DNA of 22,504 nt, from positions 1-22,504 of the forward strand of contig CAMLIA010000050.1 in NCBI GenBank assembly GCA_946479905.1. The letters are read 5' to 3'. The first letter of the stretch is position 1, and each line of letters begins with the position of its first letter. The DNA comes from an uncultured Frankiales bacterium (GTDB lineage: Bacteria; Actinomycetota; Actinomycetes; Mycobacteriales; SCTD01). The notes beneath the pieces are model-generated. The model was not told where the DNA came from. It saw only the letters and a list, made by a program, of their open reading frames with translations, and did not search any database. A program made the translations under genes and the position numbers. Positions 7,726-14,956 of this stretch are shown here, piece by piece.

Positions 7726-9018
7726 GTGCTCAACCGGATCGATCTCCGCGGCCGACGCGACGCCGACCTCGCGCGGGTCCTCCCGCGCGCCGAGGTCGAC
7801 GTCTCGCACGCCGTCGAGGACATCCGGCCCGTCGTCGAGGCGGTCCGCGACCGTGGCGCGGCGGCGGTGCTCGAGGCGACGGCGCGCTTCGACGGGGTGA
7901 CGCTGACCGACCTGCGGGTGCCGGCGGAAGCGCTGTCGGCCGCGGTCGAGCAGCTCGACCCTGACGTCCGCGCCGCCATCGAGGAGTCGATCCGGCGGCA
8001 CCGCGCGCTGTGCGAGGCGCAGCTGCGCGACGACGTCGTGGTCGGCATCGTCGACGGCGGCACCGTCACCGAGCGCTGGGTGCCGGTGCGTCGGGTCGGG
8101 CTCTACGTCCCGGGCGGCCGGGTCTGCTACCCGAGCTCCGTGGTCATGAACGTCGTCCCCGCGCTGGTCGCCGGCGTCCAGTCGCTCGCCGTCACCTCGC
8201 CGCCGAAGGCGGAGTTCGGCGGTCGGCCCGACCCGCAGATCCTGGCCGTGTGCGCGCTGCTCGGGGTCGAGGAGGTGTACGCCGTGGGCGGCGCCCAGGC
8301 GATCGCGATGCTCGCGTACGGCGTCGAGGGGGTCCCTCCGGTGGACGTCATCACCGGGCCCGGCAACGTCTACGTCGCCGCCGCCAAGCGCCTCGTGCAG
8401 GGCCGCTGCGGGATCGACTCCGAGGCGGGCCCGACGGAGATCGCGGTGCTCGCGGACGGCACGGCCCACCCCGCCCACGTGGCCGCCGACCTCATCAGCC
8501 AGGCCGAGCACGACCCGCTCGCCGCGTGCCTGCTCGTCACGGACTCGGTCGCGCTGGCCGACGCCGTCGACGCCGAGGTGGTCCGGCAGATCGGGGAGAC
8601 CAAGCACCAGGAGCGCATCACCGCGGCCCTCCACGGGCAGTCGGCCACCGTGCTGGTCGACGACCTCGACCAGGGCGTGGAGGTCGTCGACGCCTGGGCG
8701 GCCGAGCACCTCGAGGTCATCACGGCCGACGCGCCCACCCGGGCGCGCCAGGTCCGCAACGCCGGCGCCGTGTTCGTCGGCAGCTGGACGCCGGTGTCGC
8801 TCGGGGACTACCTCGCCGGGTCCAACCACGTCCTGCCGACAGGCGGCACCGCACGGTTCGCCGCCGGGCTGTCGACGCAGAGCTTCCTCAAGCGGATGTC
8901 GCTGGTCGAGTACACCCAGGAGGCGCTGGAGAAGGCCGCGCCGCTGGTGACCGCGTTCGCCCACGCCGAGGACCTGCCTGCGCACGCGGCTGCCGTCAAC
9001 GTCCGCGGCAGCTCGTGA
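7726..9018 (+). CDS. hisD: Histidinol dehydrogenase
   Basis: A 430-residue zinc enzyme oxidising L-histidinol to L-histidine with two NAD+ (last two steps of histidine synthesis). Family landmarks are VGLYVPGG (124-131), [20 protein letters not shown] (188-199), [12 protein letters not shown] (210-221), [11 protein letters not shown] (235-245) and the catalytic Glu-His of AAEHLE (327-328). Candidate Zn ligands are Q259 and H262 (SQAEHDP), D361 ([15 protein letters not shown]) and H420 (LPAHAAAV). Length and all active-site residues are normal. The GTG start lies 6 nt after TAGCCT, which predicts a leaderless mRNA. Its TGA overlaps the hisC GTG (GTGA, 9015-9018). It is the first gene of the histidine cluster. 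Confidence 0.98.
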   Translation: MLNRIDLRGRRDADLARVLPRAEVDVSHAVEDIRPVVEAVRDRGAAAVLEATARFDGVTLTDLRVPAEALSAAVEQLDPDVRAAIEESIRRHRALCEAQLRDDVVVGIVDGGTVTERWVPVRRVGLYVPGGRVCYPSSVVMNVVPALVAGVQSLAVTSPPKAEFGGRPDPQILAVCALLGVEEVYAVGGAQAIAMLAYGVEGVPPVDVITGPGNVYVAAAKRLVQGRCGIDSEAGPTEIAVLADGTAHPAHVAADLISQAEHDPLAACLLVTDSVALADAVDAEVVRQIGETKHQERITAALHGQSATVLVDDLDQGVEVVDAWAAEHLEVITADAPTRARQVRNAGAVFVGSWTPVSLGDYLAGSNHVLPTGGTARFAAGLSTQSFLKRMSLVEYTQEALEKAAPLVTAFAHAEDLPAHAAAVNVRGSS

Positions 9019-10106
9019 GCCTGCCGGTCAGGCCGGACCTCGTCGGGAAGCAGCCCTACGGCGCGCCGCAGCTGCCCGAGGCGATCCAGCTCAACGTCAA
9101 CGAGAACCCCTTCCCGCCCTCGGACGCCCTCATCGAGGACGTCGCGAAGGCCGTCGCCGAGGCCACCGCGACGCTGAACCGCTACCCGGACCGCGACGCC
9201 GTCGCGCTGCGAGAGGACCTGGCCGGCTACCTGTCGCGGGTGACAGGGGTGCCGCTGGGTGTCGAGCAGGTGTGGGCGGCCAACGGGTCCAACGAGGTGC
9301 TGCAGCAGGTCTGCCAGGCCTTCGGCGGCCCGGGGCGCGTCGCGCTCGGGTTCGAGCCGTCGTACTCCATGCACCCGCTGCTGGCAGCCGGCACGAACAC
9401 CGGCTGGGTCGCGGAGCGTCGGGCCGCCGACTTCACGCTCAGCGCCGAGGCAGCGGTGGCTGCGGTGGAGCAGCACCGGCCCGCGATCACGTTCGTCACC
9501 ACCCCGAACAACCCGACCGGCACCGTCACGGGCCTCGACGTCGTCGCGGCGGTCTGCGAGGCGAGCGCCGGGATGGTCGTCGTCGACGAGGCCTACGCGG
9601 AGTTCGGCGGGACGGTGTCGGCGGTCACGCTGCTCGACCGGTACCCACGGCTGATCGTGAGCCGGACGATGTCGAAGGCCTTCTCGGGCGCGGGCCTGCG
9701 GCTCGGCTACCTCGCCGCGGACGCGGCGGTCGTGGACGCGCTGCAGCTGGTGCGGCTGCCGTACCACCTGAGCGCGCTCACGCAGGCCGCCGCCCGTGCC
9801 GCGCTCGCGCACACCGACGAGCTGCTCGGCACCGTCGAGGCGGTCAAGGCGCAGCGCGACCGGATGGTGGCGGGCATCCGGGAGCTCGGGCTCACGGTCG
9901 TGCCCACGGAGGCCAACTTCCTGCTGTTCGGGTCGTGGCCCGACCCCGCGGCCACCTGGCAGCAGCTGCTCGACCACGGCGTGCTGGTCCGGGACGTGTC
10001 GTCCGGGCCCGGCCTGGCCGGCTGGCTGCGGGTGAACGCGGGCACCGAGCAGGAGACGACGGCGTTCCTGGACGCGCTGGCAGAGGTTGACCTGCCCGGC
10101 CGGTAG
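9015..10106 (+). CDS. hisC: Histidinol-phosphate aminotransferase
   Basis: A 363-residue fold-type I PLP enzyme converting imidazole-acetol phosphate and glutamate to histidinol phosphate and 2-oxoglutarate. It shows [11 protein letters not shown] (26-36), RYPD (57-60), NGSNEVLQQ (90-98), TPNNPTG (163-169), DEAYAEF (191-197), the Schiff-base Lys221 in [17 protein letters not shown], and a late VRDVS plus LRVNAGT. The GTG at 9015 overlaps the hisD stop. The stop TAG (10104-10106) is followed at once by a strong AGGAGG (10105-10110) but not by hisB. In many actinobacteria hisB follows directly, whereas here about 4.3 kb intervenes. Confidence 0.97.
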   Translation: MSLPVRPDLVGKQPYGAPQLPEAIQLNVNENPFPPSDALIEDVAKAVAEATATLNRYPDRDAVALREDLAGYLSRVTGVPLGVEQVWAANGSNEVLQQVCQAFGGPGRVALGFEPSYSMHPLLAAGTNTGWVAERRAADFTLSAEAAVAAVEQHRPAITFVTTPNNPTGTVTGLDVVAAVCEASAGMVVVDEAYAEFGGTVSAVTLLDRYPRLIVSRTMSKAFSGAGLRLGYLAADAAVVDALQLVRLPYHLSALTQAAARAALAHTDELLGTVEAVKAQRDRMVAGIRELGLTVVPTEANFLLFGSWPDPAATWQQLLDHGVLVRDVSSGPGLAGWLRVNAGTEQETTAFLDALAEVDLPGR

Positions 10107-10182
10107 GAGGACGGTGGACAGGACTCCTTGCCGCGACCGCGGGTTCCCCCTGGGTGTCCCACCTCAGGGGGTTGCGTGCTGA
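10105..10182 (+). other. Possible 22-codon leader ORF behind hisC with strong Shine-Dalgarno
   Basis: A perfect AGGAGG (10105-10110) overlaps the hisC stop. Three bases later GTG 10114 opens a 22-codon frame (V-D-R-T-P-C-R-D-R-G-F-P-L-G-V-P-P-Q-G-V-A-C) that ends at TGA 10180-10182, inside the first codons of the downstream HesB-like gene (GTG 10176). The 3-nt spacing is short. It may be a coupling leader peptide, or the orphaned ribosome binding site of a former hisB junction. Translation is unproven. Confidence 0.3.
10146..10171 (+). promoter_or_regulatory. Hairpin between hisC and the HesB-like gene, covering its purine-rich RBS
   Basis: CCCCCTG (10146-10152) pairs with CAGGGGG (10165-10171). 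An alternative inner stem is TGGG-TGT-CCCA (10151-10161). The 3' arm contains AGGGGG, the only SD-like sequence before GTG 10176 (4-nt spacing), so the stem could mask that ribosome binding site or weakly terminate hisDC transcription. No U-tract follows. Confidence 0.4.
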
Positions 10183-10433
10183 CGATCACGCCCCGCGCCC
10201 TGCGCGCGATCGACGACCTCACGGCCTCGCAGCGTGCTGCGGGCCTGCGGGTGACCCGCAGCGGGTGCGGGTCGCTCGCCCTCGACGTGGCCGACGCCCC
10301 GGGCCACGACGACACGGTGGTCTGGAGCCGCGGCACCGTCGTGTACGTCGACCCGCAGGTCGCCGCCGAGGTCGACCAGGCCGTGCTCGACCTGCGCTCC
10401 ACCCCGGGCACGCGCGCCTTCTTCCTGCGCTGA
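10176..10433 (+). CDS. HesB/IscA-like (Fe-S biogenesis fold) small protein
   Basis: An 85-residue protein resembling the actinobacterial HesB/IscA-like family: LTITPRALRAIDDL at the start, AGLRVTRSGCGSLALDV in the middle, and VYVDPQVAAEVDQAVLDLR near the end. True A-type carriers use one central Cys plus a C-terminal CxC pair. Here only one Cys remains (in SGCGSLAL) and the C-terminus ends TRAFFLR, so cluster binding of the classical kind is unlikely. GTG 10176 is preferred over an in-frame TTG at 10128 because family similarity starts there and AGGGGG lies 4 nt upstream. It stands 69 nt behind hisC on the same strand and may be co-transcribed. A role in histidine synthesis is not implied. 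Confidence 0.75.
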   Translation: MLTITPRALRAIDDLTASQRAAGLRVTRSGCGSLALDVADAPGHDDTVVWSRGTVVYVDPQVAAEVDQAVLDLRSTPGTRAFFLR

Positions 10434-10450
10434 CCCGCCGCGCCGGGGCG

Positions 10451-10462
10451 TAGGTTCCCCGC
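10451..10462 (+). promoter_or_regulatory. Leaderless -10 box (TAGGTT)
   Basis: TAGGTT at 10451-10456 lies 6 nt before ATG 10463 (spacer CCCCGC) and there is no Shine-Dalgarno. It fits the spacing seen for the other predicted leaderless genes in this window. Confidence 0.55.
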
Positions 10463-11719
10463 ATGGCCGGTGTCCTGGACCTGTCGGACGACCTGTGGGA
10501 CGGGCGGGTCCGGATCGAGGACAGCCACCCGTTCTCGGTCCTGGGTGAGGTCGAGGAGCTCGCCGACGGCGTGGCGTTCGTGCCGTCGTTCGCCAACGTC
10601 AGCGCCCTCGCCACGGACGACGGGCTGGTGCTCGTGGACACCGGCAGCCCGCCGCTGGCCGGGCACGTGCACCGGACGCTGCGGACCTGGTCGGCCGACC
10701 GCCTGCACACGGCGGTCTTCTCGCACGGGCACATCGACCACGTCTTCGGTGTCGCGCCGTTCGAGGACGAGGCGGCCACGAAGGGCTGGGCGGCGCCGCG
10801 CGTCGTGGCGCACGAGGCGATGCCGGCTCGGTTCGACCGCTATGTGCTCACCGCCGGCTACAACGAGGTGGTCAACCGGCGGCAGTTCGGGCTCGACGAC
10901 CTGACGTGGCCACGGTCGTACCGCTACCCGGACGAGATGTACCGGAGCGCTCTCGACCTCGGGGTCGGCGGGCTCGAGCTCGTCCTGACGCACTGCCGCG
11001 GCGAGACCGACGACCACACGTTCACGTGGGTCCCGTCGCGCAAGGTGCTCTGCTGCGGCGACCTGTTCATCTGGGCCTCTCCCAACGCCGGCAACCCGCA
11101 GAAGGTGCAGAGGTACCCCCGCGAGTGGGCCGCCGGGCTGCGGACGATGGCCGCGCTGGGCGCGGAGCTCATGCTGCCCGGACACGGGGTGCCGATCGCC
11201 GGTGCGGACCGCATCGAGCAGGCGCTGACGGAGACGGCGGAGCTCCTGGAGCACCTGCACGACGAGACGGTCGCGATGATGAACGCCGGTGCCCGCCTCG
11301 ACGAGATCGTGCACACCGTCCGTGCTCCCGCGCACCTGCTCGAGCGGCCCTACCTGCGGCCCGTCTACGACGAGCCCGAGTTCGTCGTGCGCAACACCTG
11401 GCGGCTCTACGGCGGCTGGTGGGACGGCGACCCGGCGTCGCTGAAGCCGGCGCCCGCCGCCGTCCTCGCCGCGGAGCTCGCCGATCTCGCCGGCGGCGCC
11501 GCCCGGCTCGCCGACCGCGCGGTGCAGCTGCTCGACAGCGACCTCAGGCTCGCGGGTCACCTCGCGGAGCTGGCGTCGCAGGCCGCACCCGAGGATCCCG
11601 CGATCGCCGAGGTACGACGGCAGGTGTTCGCCGCCCGTGCGGCGGCCGAGTCCTCGACGATGGCCAAGGGCGTCTTCGGCTGGGCTGCTAGAGGACCAGC
11701 TTCTGGTGGAGGCGGGTGA
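10463..11719 (+). CDS. MBL-fold metallo-hydrolase with alkyl-sulfatase dimerisation domain
   Basis: A 418-residue metallo-beta-lactamase-fold hydrolase related to SdsA1-type alkylsulfatases. The metal-binding motif is SHGHIDH (H88, H90, D92, H93). Further candidate ligands lie in THCRGETDDHTF (H177, E181, D184, H185), LCCGDLFIW (D200) and LPGHGVP. From about 300 the dimerisation-domain sequence RNTWRLYGGWWDGDPASLKP is clear. The C-terminal SCP2-like domain of classical alkylsulfatases is absent, so the substrate is uncertain (a sulfate ester or another hydrolysable ester). No signal peptide is seen. The start is supported by a TANNNT box 6 nt upstream. The last ten codons (ending GPASGGGG) overlap the 3' end of the opposing DUF3037 gene by 32 nt. 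Confidence 0.9.
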   Translation: MAGVLDLSDDLWDGRVRIEDSHPFSVLGEVEELADGVAFVPSFANVSALATDDGLVLVDTGSPPLAGHVHRTLRTWSADRLHTAVFSHGHIDHVFGVAPFEDEAATKGWAAPRVVAHEAMPARFDRYVLTAGYNEVVNRRQFGLDDLTWPRSYRYPDEMYRSALDLGVGGLELVLTHCRGETDDHTFTWVPSRKVLCCGDLFIWASPNAGNPQKVQRYPREWAAGLRTMAALGAELMLPGHGVPIAGADRIEQALTETAELLEHLHDETVAMMNAGARLDEIVHTVRAPAHLLERPYLRPVYDEPEFVVRNTWRLYGGWWDGDPASLKPAPAAVLAAELADLAGGAARLADRAVQLLDSDLRLAGHLAELASQAAPEDPAIAEVRRQVFAARAAAESSTMAKGVFGWAARGPASGGGG

Positions 11720-12056
11720 GCTCGGCGGCCGGGTCGTCGGTCTTGCCGAGGTGGATGGGGCCGGCGCGCACGACGGTGCTGCGGGGCGCGGTCAGCCACC
11801 CGAACCGCTGCCGCAGTGGCGTCTCACCCGCGGGTCCCTCGCCCCGGCAGGCCCGGCAGACCGCGTCGAGCGCCTCCTCCACAGCGGCCAGGTCGACGTC
11901 GGTGTCGAGCGCCCGCAGTCGCGCCTCGTCGACGTGGGTGAGGGCGTCGAGGTAGTCGAGGTCCTGGCTGTAGAGGACGACACCCACGTTCACGCACTCG
12001 CCGCGCTCCACACGCGGGACCGCCTGCAGCACGGCGTACTCGAACAGCGCGGTCAC
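11688..12056 (-). CDS. DUF3037 family protein
   Basis: A 122-residue protein matching the DUF3037 pattern: FEYAVLQAVPRVERGECVNV then GVVLYS at the N-terminus, a helical middle (VDLAAVEEALDAVCRAC) and LGWLTAP-like RFGWLTAPRSTVV followed by a conserved-looking GPIHLGKTDDPAAEL and LHQKLVL. Function is unknown. From memory, DUF3037 genes commonly sit next to a HipA-like kinase gene, as here. The GTG at 12056 overlaps the upstream kinase stop (GTGA on the minus strand, 12053-12056), so expression is likely coupled. The stop lies inside the 3' end of the opposing metallo-hydrolase gene. Confidence 0.88.
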   Translation of the reverse strand: MTALFEYAVLQAVPRVERGECVNVGVVLYSQDLDYLDALTHVDEARLRALDTDVDLAAVEEALDAVCRACRGEGPAGETPLRQRFGWLTAPRSTVVRAGPIHLGKTDDPAAELTRLHQKLVL

Positions 12057-12763
12057 CGGGCCAGTCTCCTGGAGAGCTGGTCGACGTAGGCGTCGCGCAC
12101 CGCGGCGGGGGAGGCGAAGCCCTCCTCGCCCTCGAGCCACAGGTCGGGGACGTCGTCGACCGCCGTGCGGACCTGATCGGGCGTGAGGGTCGGCGACACC
12201 TCGGCGGTCGCCATCCCAGCGAGCACGTGACCGCTCGTGTCGTAGGGCTTCGACGCCCAGGACGACGCCCGTGACCAGGCGTGGTGGAAGGTGAGGCAGG
12301 CGCCGTGGTCGATCAGCCACAGCTGCCGGTGCCACATGAGGATGTTGGGGTTGCGCCAGCTGCGGTCGACGTTGCCGACCAGCGCGTCGAACCACACGAC
12401 GGTGCTGGCCTCGACGGGATCGATCCGGTGCGCGAGCGGGTCGTAGCCGAGCGAGCCCGGCAGGAAGTCCATGCCGAGGTTGAGGCCCCCGCTCGCCTTC
12501 AGCAGGTCCTGCACCTCCTCGTCCGGCTCGCTGCGGCCCAGCTCAGGGTCGACGTCCACGAGGACCAGCTCAGGGACCCGCAGCCCGATCGCGCGGGCCA
12601 GCCCGGCGCACACGATCTCCGCGATGAGCGTCTTGCGGCCCTGCCCGGCGCCGACGTACTTCACGACGTAGGTCCCGAGGTCGTCGGCCTCCATCAGCCC
12701 GGGCAGCGAGCCGCCCTCGCGGAACGGCGTCACGTACCGCGTCGCCGTCACCGTCCTGAGCAC
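12053..12763 (-). CDS. HipA-like protein kinase
   Basis: A 236-residue protein with the kinase core of the HipA-like family but without the N-terminal HipA domain (E. coli HipA is about 440 residues). Visible elements are the nucleotide-binding Lys in TYVVKYVGAGQGRK (K35), VDVDPELG, the catalytic block NVDRSWRNPN (N131, D133, N138) and the metal-binding Asp of LWLIDHGACL (D152). HipA toxins phosphorylate translation factors or tRNA synthetases. The substrate of this short form is unknown, and it could be a regulatory kinase rather than a toxin. The gene upstream on the same strand encodes an XRE-domain protein, and the next gene is DUF3037. GTG 12763 lies 7 nt after TAGGCT, whose TAG is also the stop of the upstream gene. 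Confidence 0.87.
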   Translation of the reverse strand: MLRTVTATRYVTPFREGGSLPGLMEADDLGTYVVKYVGAGQGRKTLIAEIVCAGLARAIGLRVPELVLVDVDPELGRSEPDEEVQDLLKASGGLNLGMDFLPGSLGYDPLAHRIDPVEASTVVWFDALVGNVDRSWRNPNILMWHRQLWLIDHGACLTFHHAWSRASSWASKPYDTSGHVLAGMATAEVSPTLTPDQVRTAVDDVPDLWLEGEEGFASPAAVRDAYVDQLSRRLAR

Positions 12764-12776
12764 GCGCCGGAGCCTA
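12764..12776 (-). promoter_or_regulatory. Leaderless -10 box overlapping the upstream stop codon
   Basis: On the minus strand TAGGCT (12776-12771) is 7 nt before the HipA-like GTG at 12763. Its first three bases are the TAG stop of the XRE-MurA gene. The HipA-like gene could therefore be transcribed leaderless on its own as well as by read-through. Confidence 0.45.
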
Positions 12777-14300
12777 GACGTCGCGGAAGGGCTCGATCCG
12801 GGCGCCCAGCGAGGACAGCCGCTGGGCGAGGTCCTCGTAGCCGCGGTCGATGACGTAGACGTTGCGCAGCACCGACACCCCGGGCGCGGCGAGCATCGCG
12901 AGCAGCAGCACGACGGCCGGTCGCAGCGCCGGCGGGCACATGACCTCGGCGGCCGAGAAGCGGGTCGGGCCGTCGACCCACAGCCGGTGCGGGTCGAGCA
13001 GCGTCACCCGCGCACCGAGGCGGTTGAGCTCCGTGAGGTAGATCGCGCGGTTCTCGTAGACCCAGTCGTGGATGAGGGTCCGGCCCTCGGCGACAGCGGC
13101 GATCGCCGCGAAGAACGGCACGTTGTCGATGTTGAGCCCCGGGAACGGCATCGGGTGGACCTTGTCGATGGGGGCGTGCAGCACCGACGGGCGGGTCGTG
13201 AGGTCGACGAGCCGGGTGCGGCCGTTCGCCGCGGCGTACTCCTCGGACCGCGAGACCTCCAGGCCCATCTCCTCCAGCACCGCGAGCTCGACCTCGAGGA
13301 ACTCGATCGGCACCCGCTGCACGGTGATCTCCGACCGCGTGACGACCGCCGCCGTGAGCAGCGACATCGCCTCGATGGGGTCCTCCGACGGCGCGTACTC
13401 GACGTCGCACGCGATGTCGCTGCGCCCGTGCACGGTCAGCGTCGTCGTACCGACGCCCTCGACCTCGACACCGAGCAGCGCGAGGTAGAAGCACAGGTCC
13501 TGGACCATGTAGTTGCTGGAGGCGTTGCGGATCACGGTGGTCCGGTCGAGCCGGGCGGCGGCCATCAGCGCGTTCTCGGTGACGGTGTCGCCCCGCTCGG
13601 TCAGCACGACGGGGCGGCTCGGGCTCACTGAGGCGTCCCGCTCGACGTGGTAGCTCCCCTCGGTCGCGACGACCTTCACGCCGAACGGTCGCAGGGCGAC
13701 CTTGTGCGGCTCGACCGTGCGGGTGCCGAGGTCGCAGCCGCCGGCGTAGGGGATCTCGAAGCGCGGCGAGCGGTGCAGCAGCGGTCCCAGCAGGAGCAGC
13801 ACCGAGCGGGTACGACGGGCCGCGGCCTCGTCGAGCCGGTCGAGGTGCAGCTCGGCCGGCGGCCGCAGCCGCAGGTCGTTGCCCTCCCAGGTGCAGCTCA
13901 CGCCGATGCTGCGCAGCACCTCGACGATCCGGTTGACCTCCTCGATGCGGGCGACGCCGCGCAGCGTGGTGGTGCCGTCGTTGAGCAGCGACGCGCACAG
14001 CAGCGCGACGGCGGCGTTCTTGCTCGACTTCACCTCGATCGCGCCCGACAGCTGCTGGCCCCCGAAGACCCGCAGGTGCGTGGGGCCGACTGCCGTGCCG
14101 ACCTGGACCAGCCCGGTGTCCAGCGCGGTGCCGATCCGCGCGAGGATCTCGAGGCTGACGTTCTGCTTGCCCTGCTCGATCCGCGCCACGGCGCTCTGGC
14201 TGGTCTGCAGGGCCTCGGCGAGCTGGGTCTGGGTGAGCCCGCGCTGCTTGCGAGCGTCGCGCACGAGGGCGCCGATCTGCTGCAGGTACGCGTCGCTCAT
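12774..14300 (-). CDS. XRE helix-turn-helix fused to a MurA-type enolpyruvyl transferase
   Basis: A 508-residue fusion. Residues about 6-60 form an XRE-family HTH (ARKQRGLTQTQLAEAL, then TSQSAVARIEQGK). From about 75 to the end it is a UDP-N-acetylglucosamine 1-carboxyvinyltransferase, which transfers enolpyruvate from PEP to UDP-GlcNAc in the first committed step of peptidoglycan synthesis. Counterparts of MurA active-site residues are K94-N95 (SSKNAA), C189 and R194 (GGCDLGTR; Cys is the fosfomycin target in E. coli MurA) and D392 (PGLNIDNVPF). YVIDRGYEDLAQRL lies near the C-terminus. The catalytic set looks intact, so it may be both enzyme and DNA-binding regulator. Length exceeds the usual ~420 residues by the HTH. 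ATG 14300 lies 7 nt after TAGTCT. A candidate operator lies just upstream. Confidence 0.93.
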   Translation of the reverse strand: MSDAYLQQIGALVRDARKQRGLTQTQLAEALQTSQSAVARIEQGKQNVSLEILARIGTALDTGLVQVGTAVGPTHLRVFGGQQLSGAIEVKSSKNAAVALLCASLLNDGTTTLRGVARIEEVNRIVEVLRSIGVSCTWEGNDLRLRPPAELHLDRLDEAAARRTRSVLLLLGPLLHRSPRFEIPYAGGCDLGTRTVEPHKVALRPFGVKVVATEGSYHVERDASVSPSRPVVLTERGDTVTENALMAAARLDRTTVIRNASSNYMVQDLCFYLALLGVEVEGVGTTTLTVHGRSDIACDVEYAPSEDPIEAMSLLTAAVVTRSEITVQRVPIEFLEVELAVLEEMGLEVSRSEEYAAANGRTRLVDLTTRPSVLHAPIDKVHPMPFPGLNIDNVPFFAAIAAVAEGRTLIHDWVYENRAIYLTELNRLGARVTLLDPHRLWVDGPTRFSAAEVMCPPALRPAVVLLLAMLAAPGVSVLRNVYVIDRGYEDLAQRLSSLGARIEPFRDV

Positions 14301-14366
14301 GCAGCACAGACTATCTCACAGGTGATATGAAGCCGTCGTTGACACGCGTCCCGATAGCCTGGAGGC
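14301..14366. promoter_or_regulatory. Divergent leaderless promoters (xre-murA / hisB) with a palindromic operator candidate
   Basis: On the minus strand TAGTCT (14313-14308) lies 7 nt before ATG 14300. On the plus strand TAGCCT (14355-14360) lies 6 nt before ATG 14367. Between them 14313-14328 holds an imperfect palindrome with core TCAC-AG-GTGA (14316-14325), 6 of 8 base pairs symmetric over 16 bp. It touches the minus -10 box, which is where an XRE autorepressor would be expected to bind. A GGAGG at 14361-14365 is too close to the hisB ATG to be a normal RBS. Confidence 0.55.
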
Positions 14367-14954
14367 ATGGCACGCACGGCGCTGGTGGAGCGCACGACCA
14401 AGGAGAGCGACGTCCGCGTCGAGCTCGACCTCGACGGCACCGGGCAGGCGTCCTCCGACACCGGTGTGCCGTTCTTCGACCACATGGTCAGCCAGCTCGG
14501 CAAGCACGGCGGCTTCGACCTGACCGTCGTCACCAAGGGCGACCTGCACATCGACGCCCACCACACCGTCGAGGACACCTCCCTCGCGATCGGGCAGGCG
14601 CTGCGTGAGGCGCTCGGGGACAAGCAGGGGGTACGCCGCTACGGCGACGCCCTGGTCCCGCTCGACGAGGCCCTGGTGCAGGCGGCCGTGGACCTGTCCG
14701 GCCGGCCCTACCTGGTGCACGAGGAGCCCGACCTCGTCGAGCTGATCGGGACCTACGACACGACGCTGACCAAGCACATCTGGGAGAGCATCGTCGCGAC
14801 CGCCCAGATCACCCTGCACGTGCGGGTGCTCGCCGGGCGTAACGCGCACCACGTCGTCGAGACGCAGTTCAAGGCGGTGGCCCGCGCCCTGCGCACGGCC
14901 GTCGAGCTCGACCCGCGCGTCACGGGCGTCCCCTCCACCAAGGGCGTGCTGTAG
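14367..14954 (+). CDS. hisB: Imidazoleglycerol-phosphate dehydratase
   Basis: A 195-residue monofunctional IGPD that dehydrates imidazole glycerol phosphate to imidazole acetol phosphate using Mn2+. Characteristic blocks are ERTTKESDV (8-16), TGVPFFDHM (32-40), the metal-binding HHTVED (65-70), [14 protein letters not shown], and the second metal motif NAHHVVE (159-165). The histidinol-phosphatase domain of the E. coli bifunctional enzyme is absent, as usual in actinobacteria. It has its own predicted leaderless promoter, consistent with its separation from hisDC. hisH follows after 2 nt. Confidence 0.98.
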   Translation: MARTALVERTTKESDVRVELDLDGTGQASSDTGVPFFDHMVSQLGKHGGFDLTVVTKGDLHIDAHHTVEDTSLAIGQALREALGDKQGVRRYGDALVPLDEALVQAAVDLSGRPYLVHEEPDLVELIGTYDTTLTKHIWESIVATAQITLHVRVLAGRNAHHVVETQFKAVARALRTAVELDPRVTGVPSTKGVL

Positions 14955-14956
14955 CG

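Noticed and set aside
10128..10175. TTG 10128 as start of the HesB-like protein.
   Set aside because: The added residues are Pro-rich, run through the hairpin and show no family similarity. GTG 10176 has an SD-like AGGGGG.
9707..11560. A 617-codon open frame on the minus strand across hisC and the metallo-hydrolase gene, and similar long antisense frames elsewhere (for example 302-1945 plus, 7384-8985 minus, 8010-9014 plus).
   Set aside because: The translations are Arg/Pro/Gly-rich with no family motifs, and they lie opposite or out of frame with well-supported genes. Long spurious frames are normal at this GC content.
14339..14360. TTGACA at 14339-14344 as a -35 box for hisB.
   Set aside because: Only 10 nt separate it from the TAGCCT -10 box. 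About 17 nt are needed, so it is probably coincidental.
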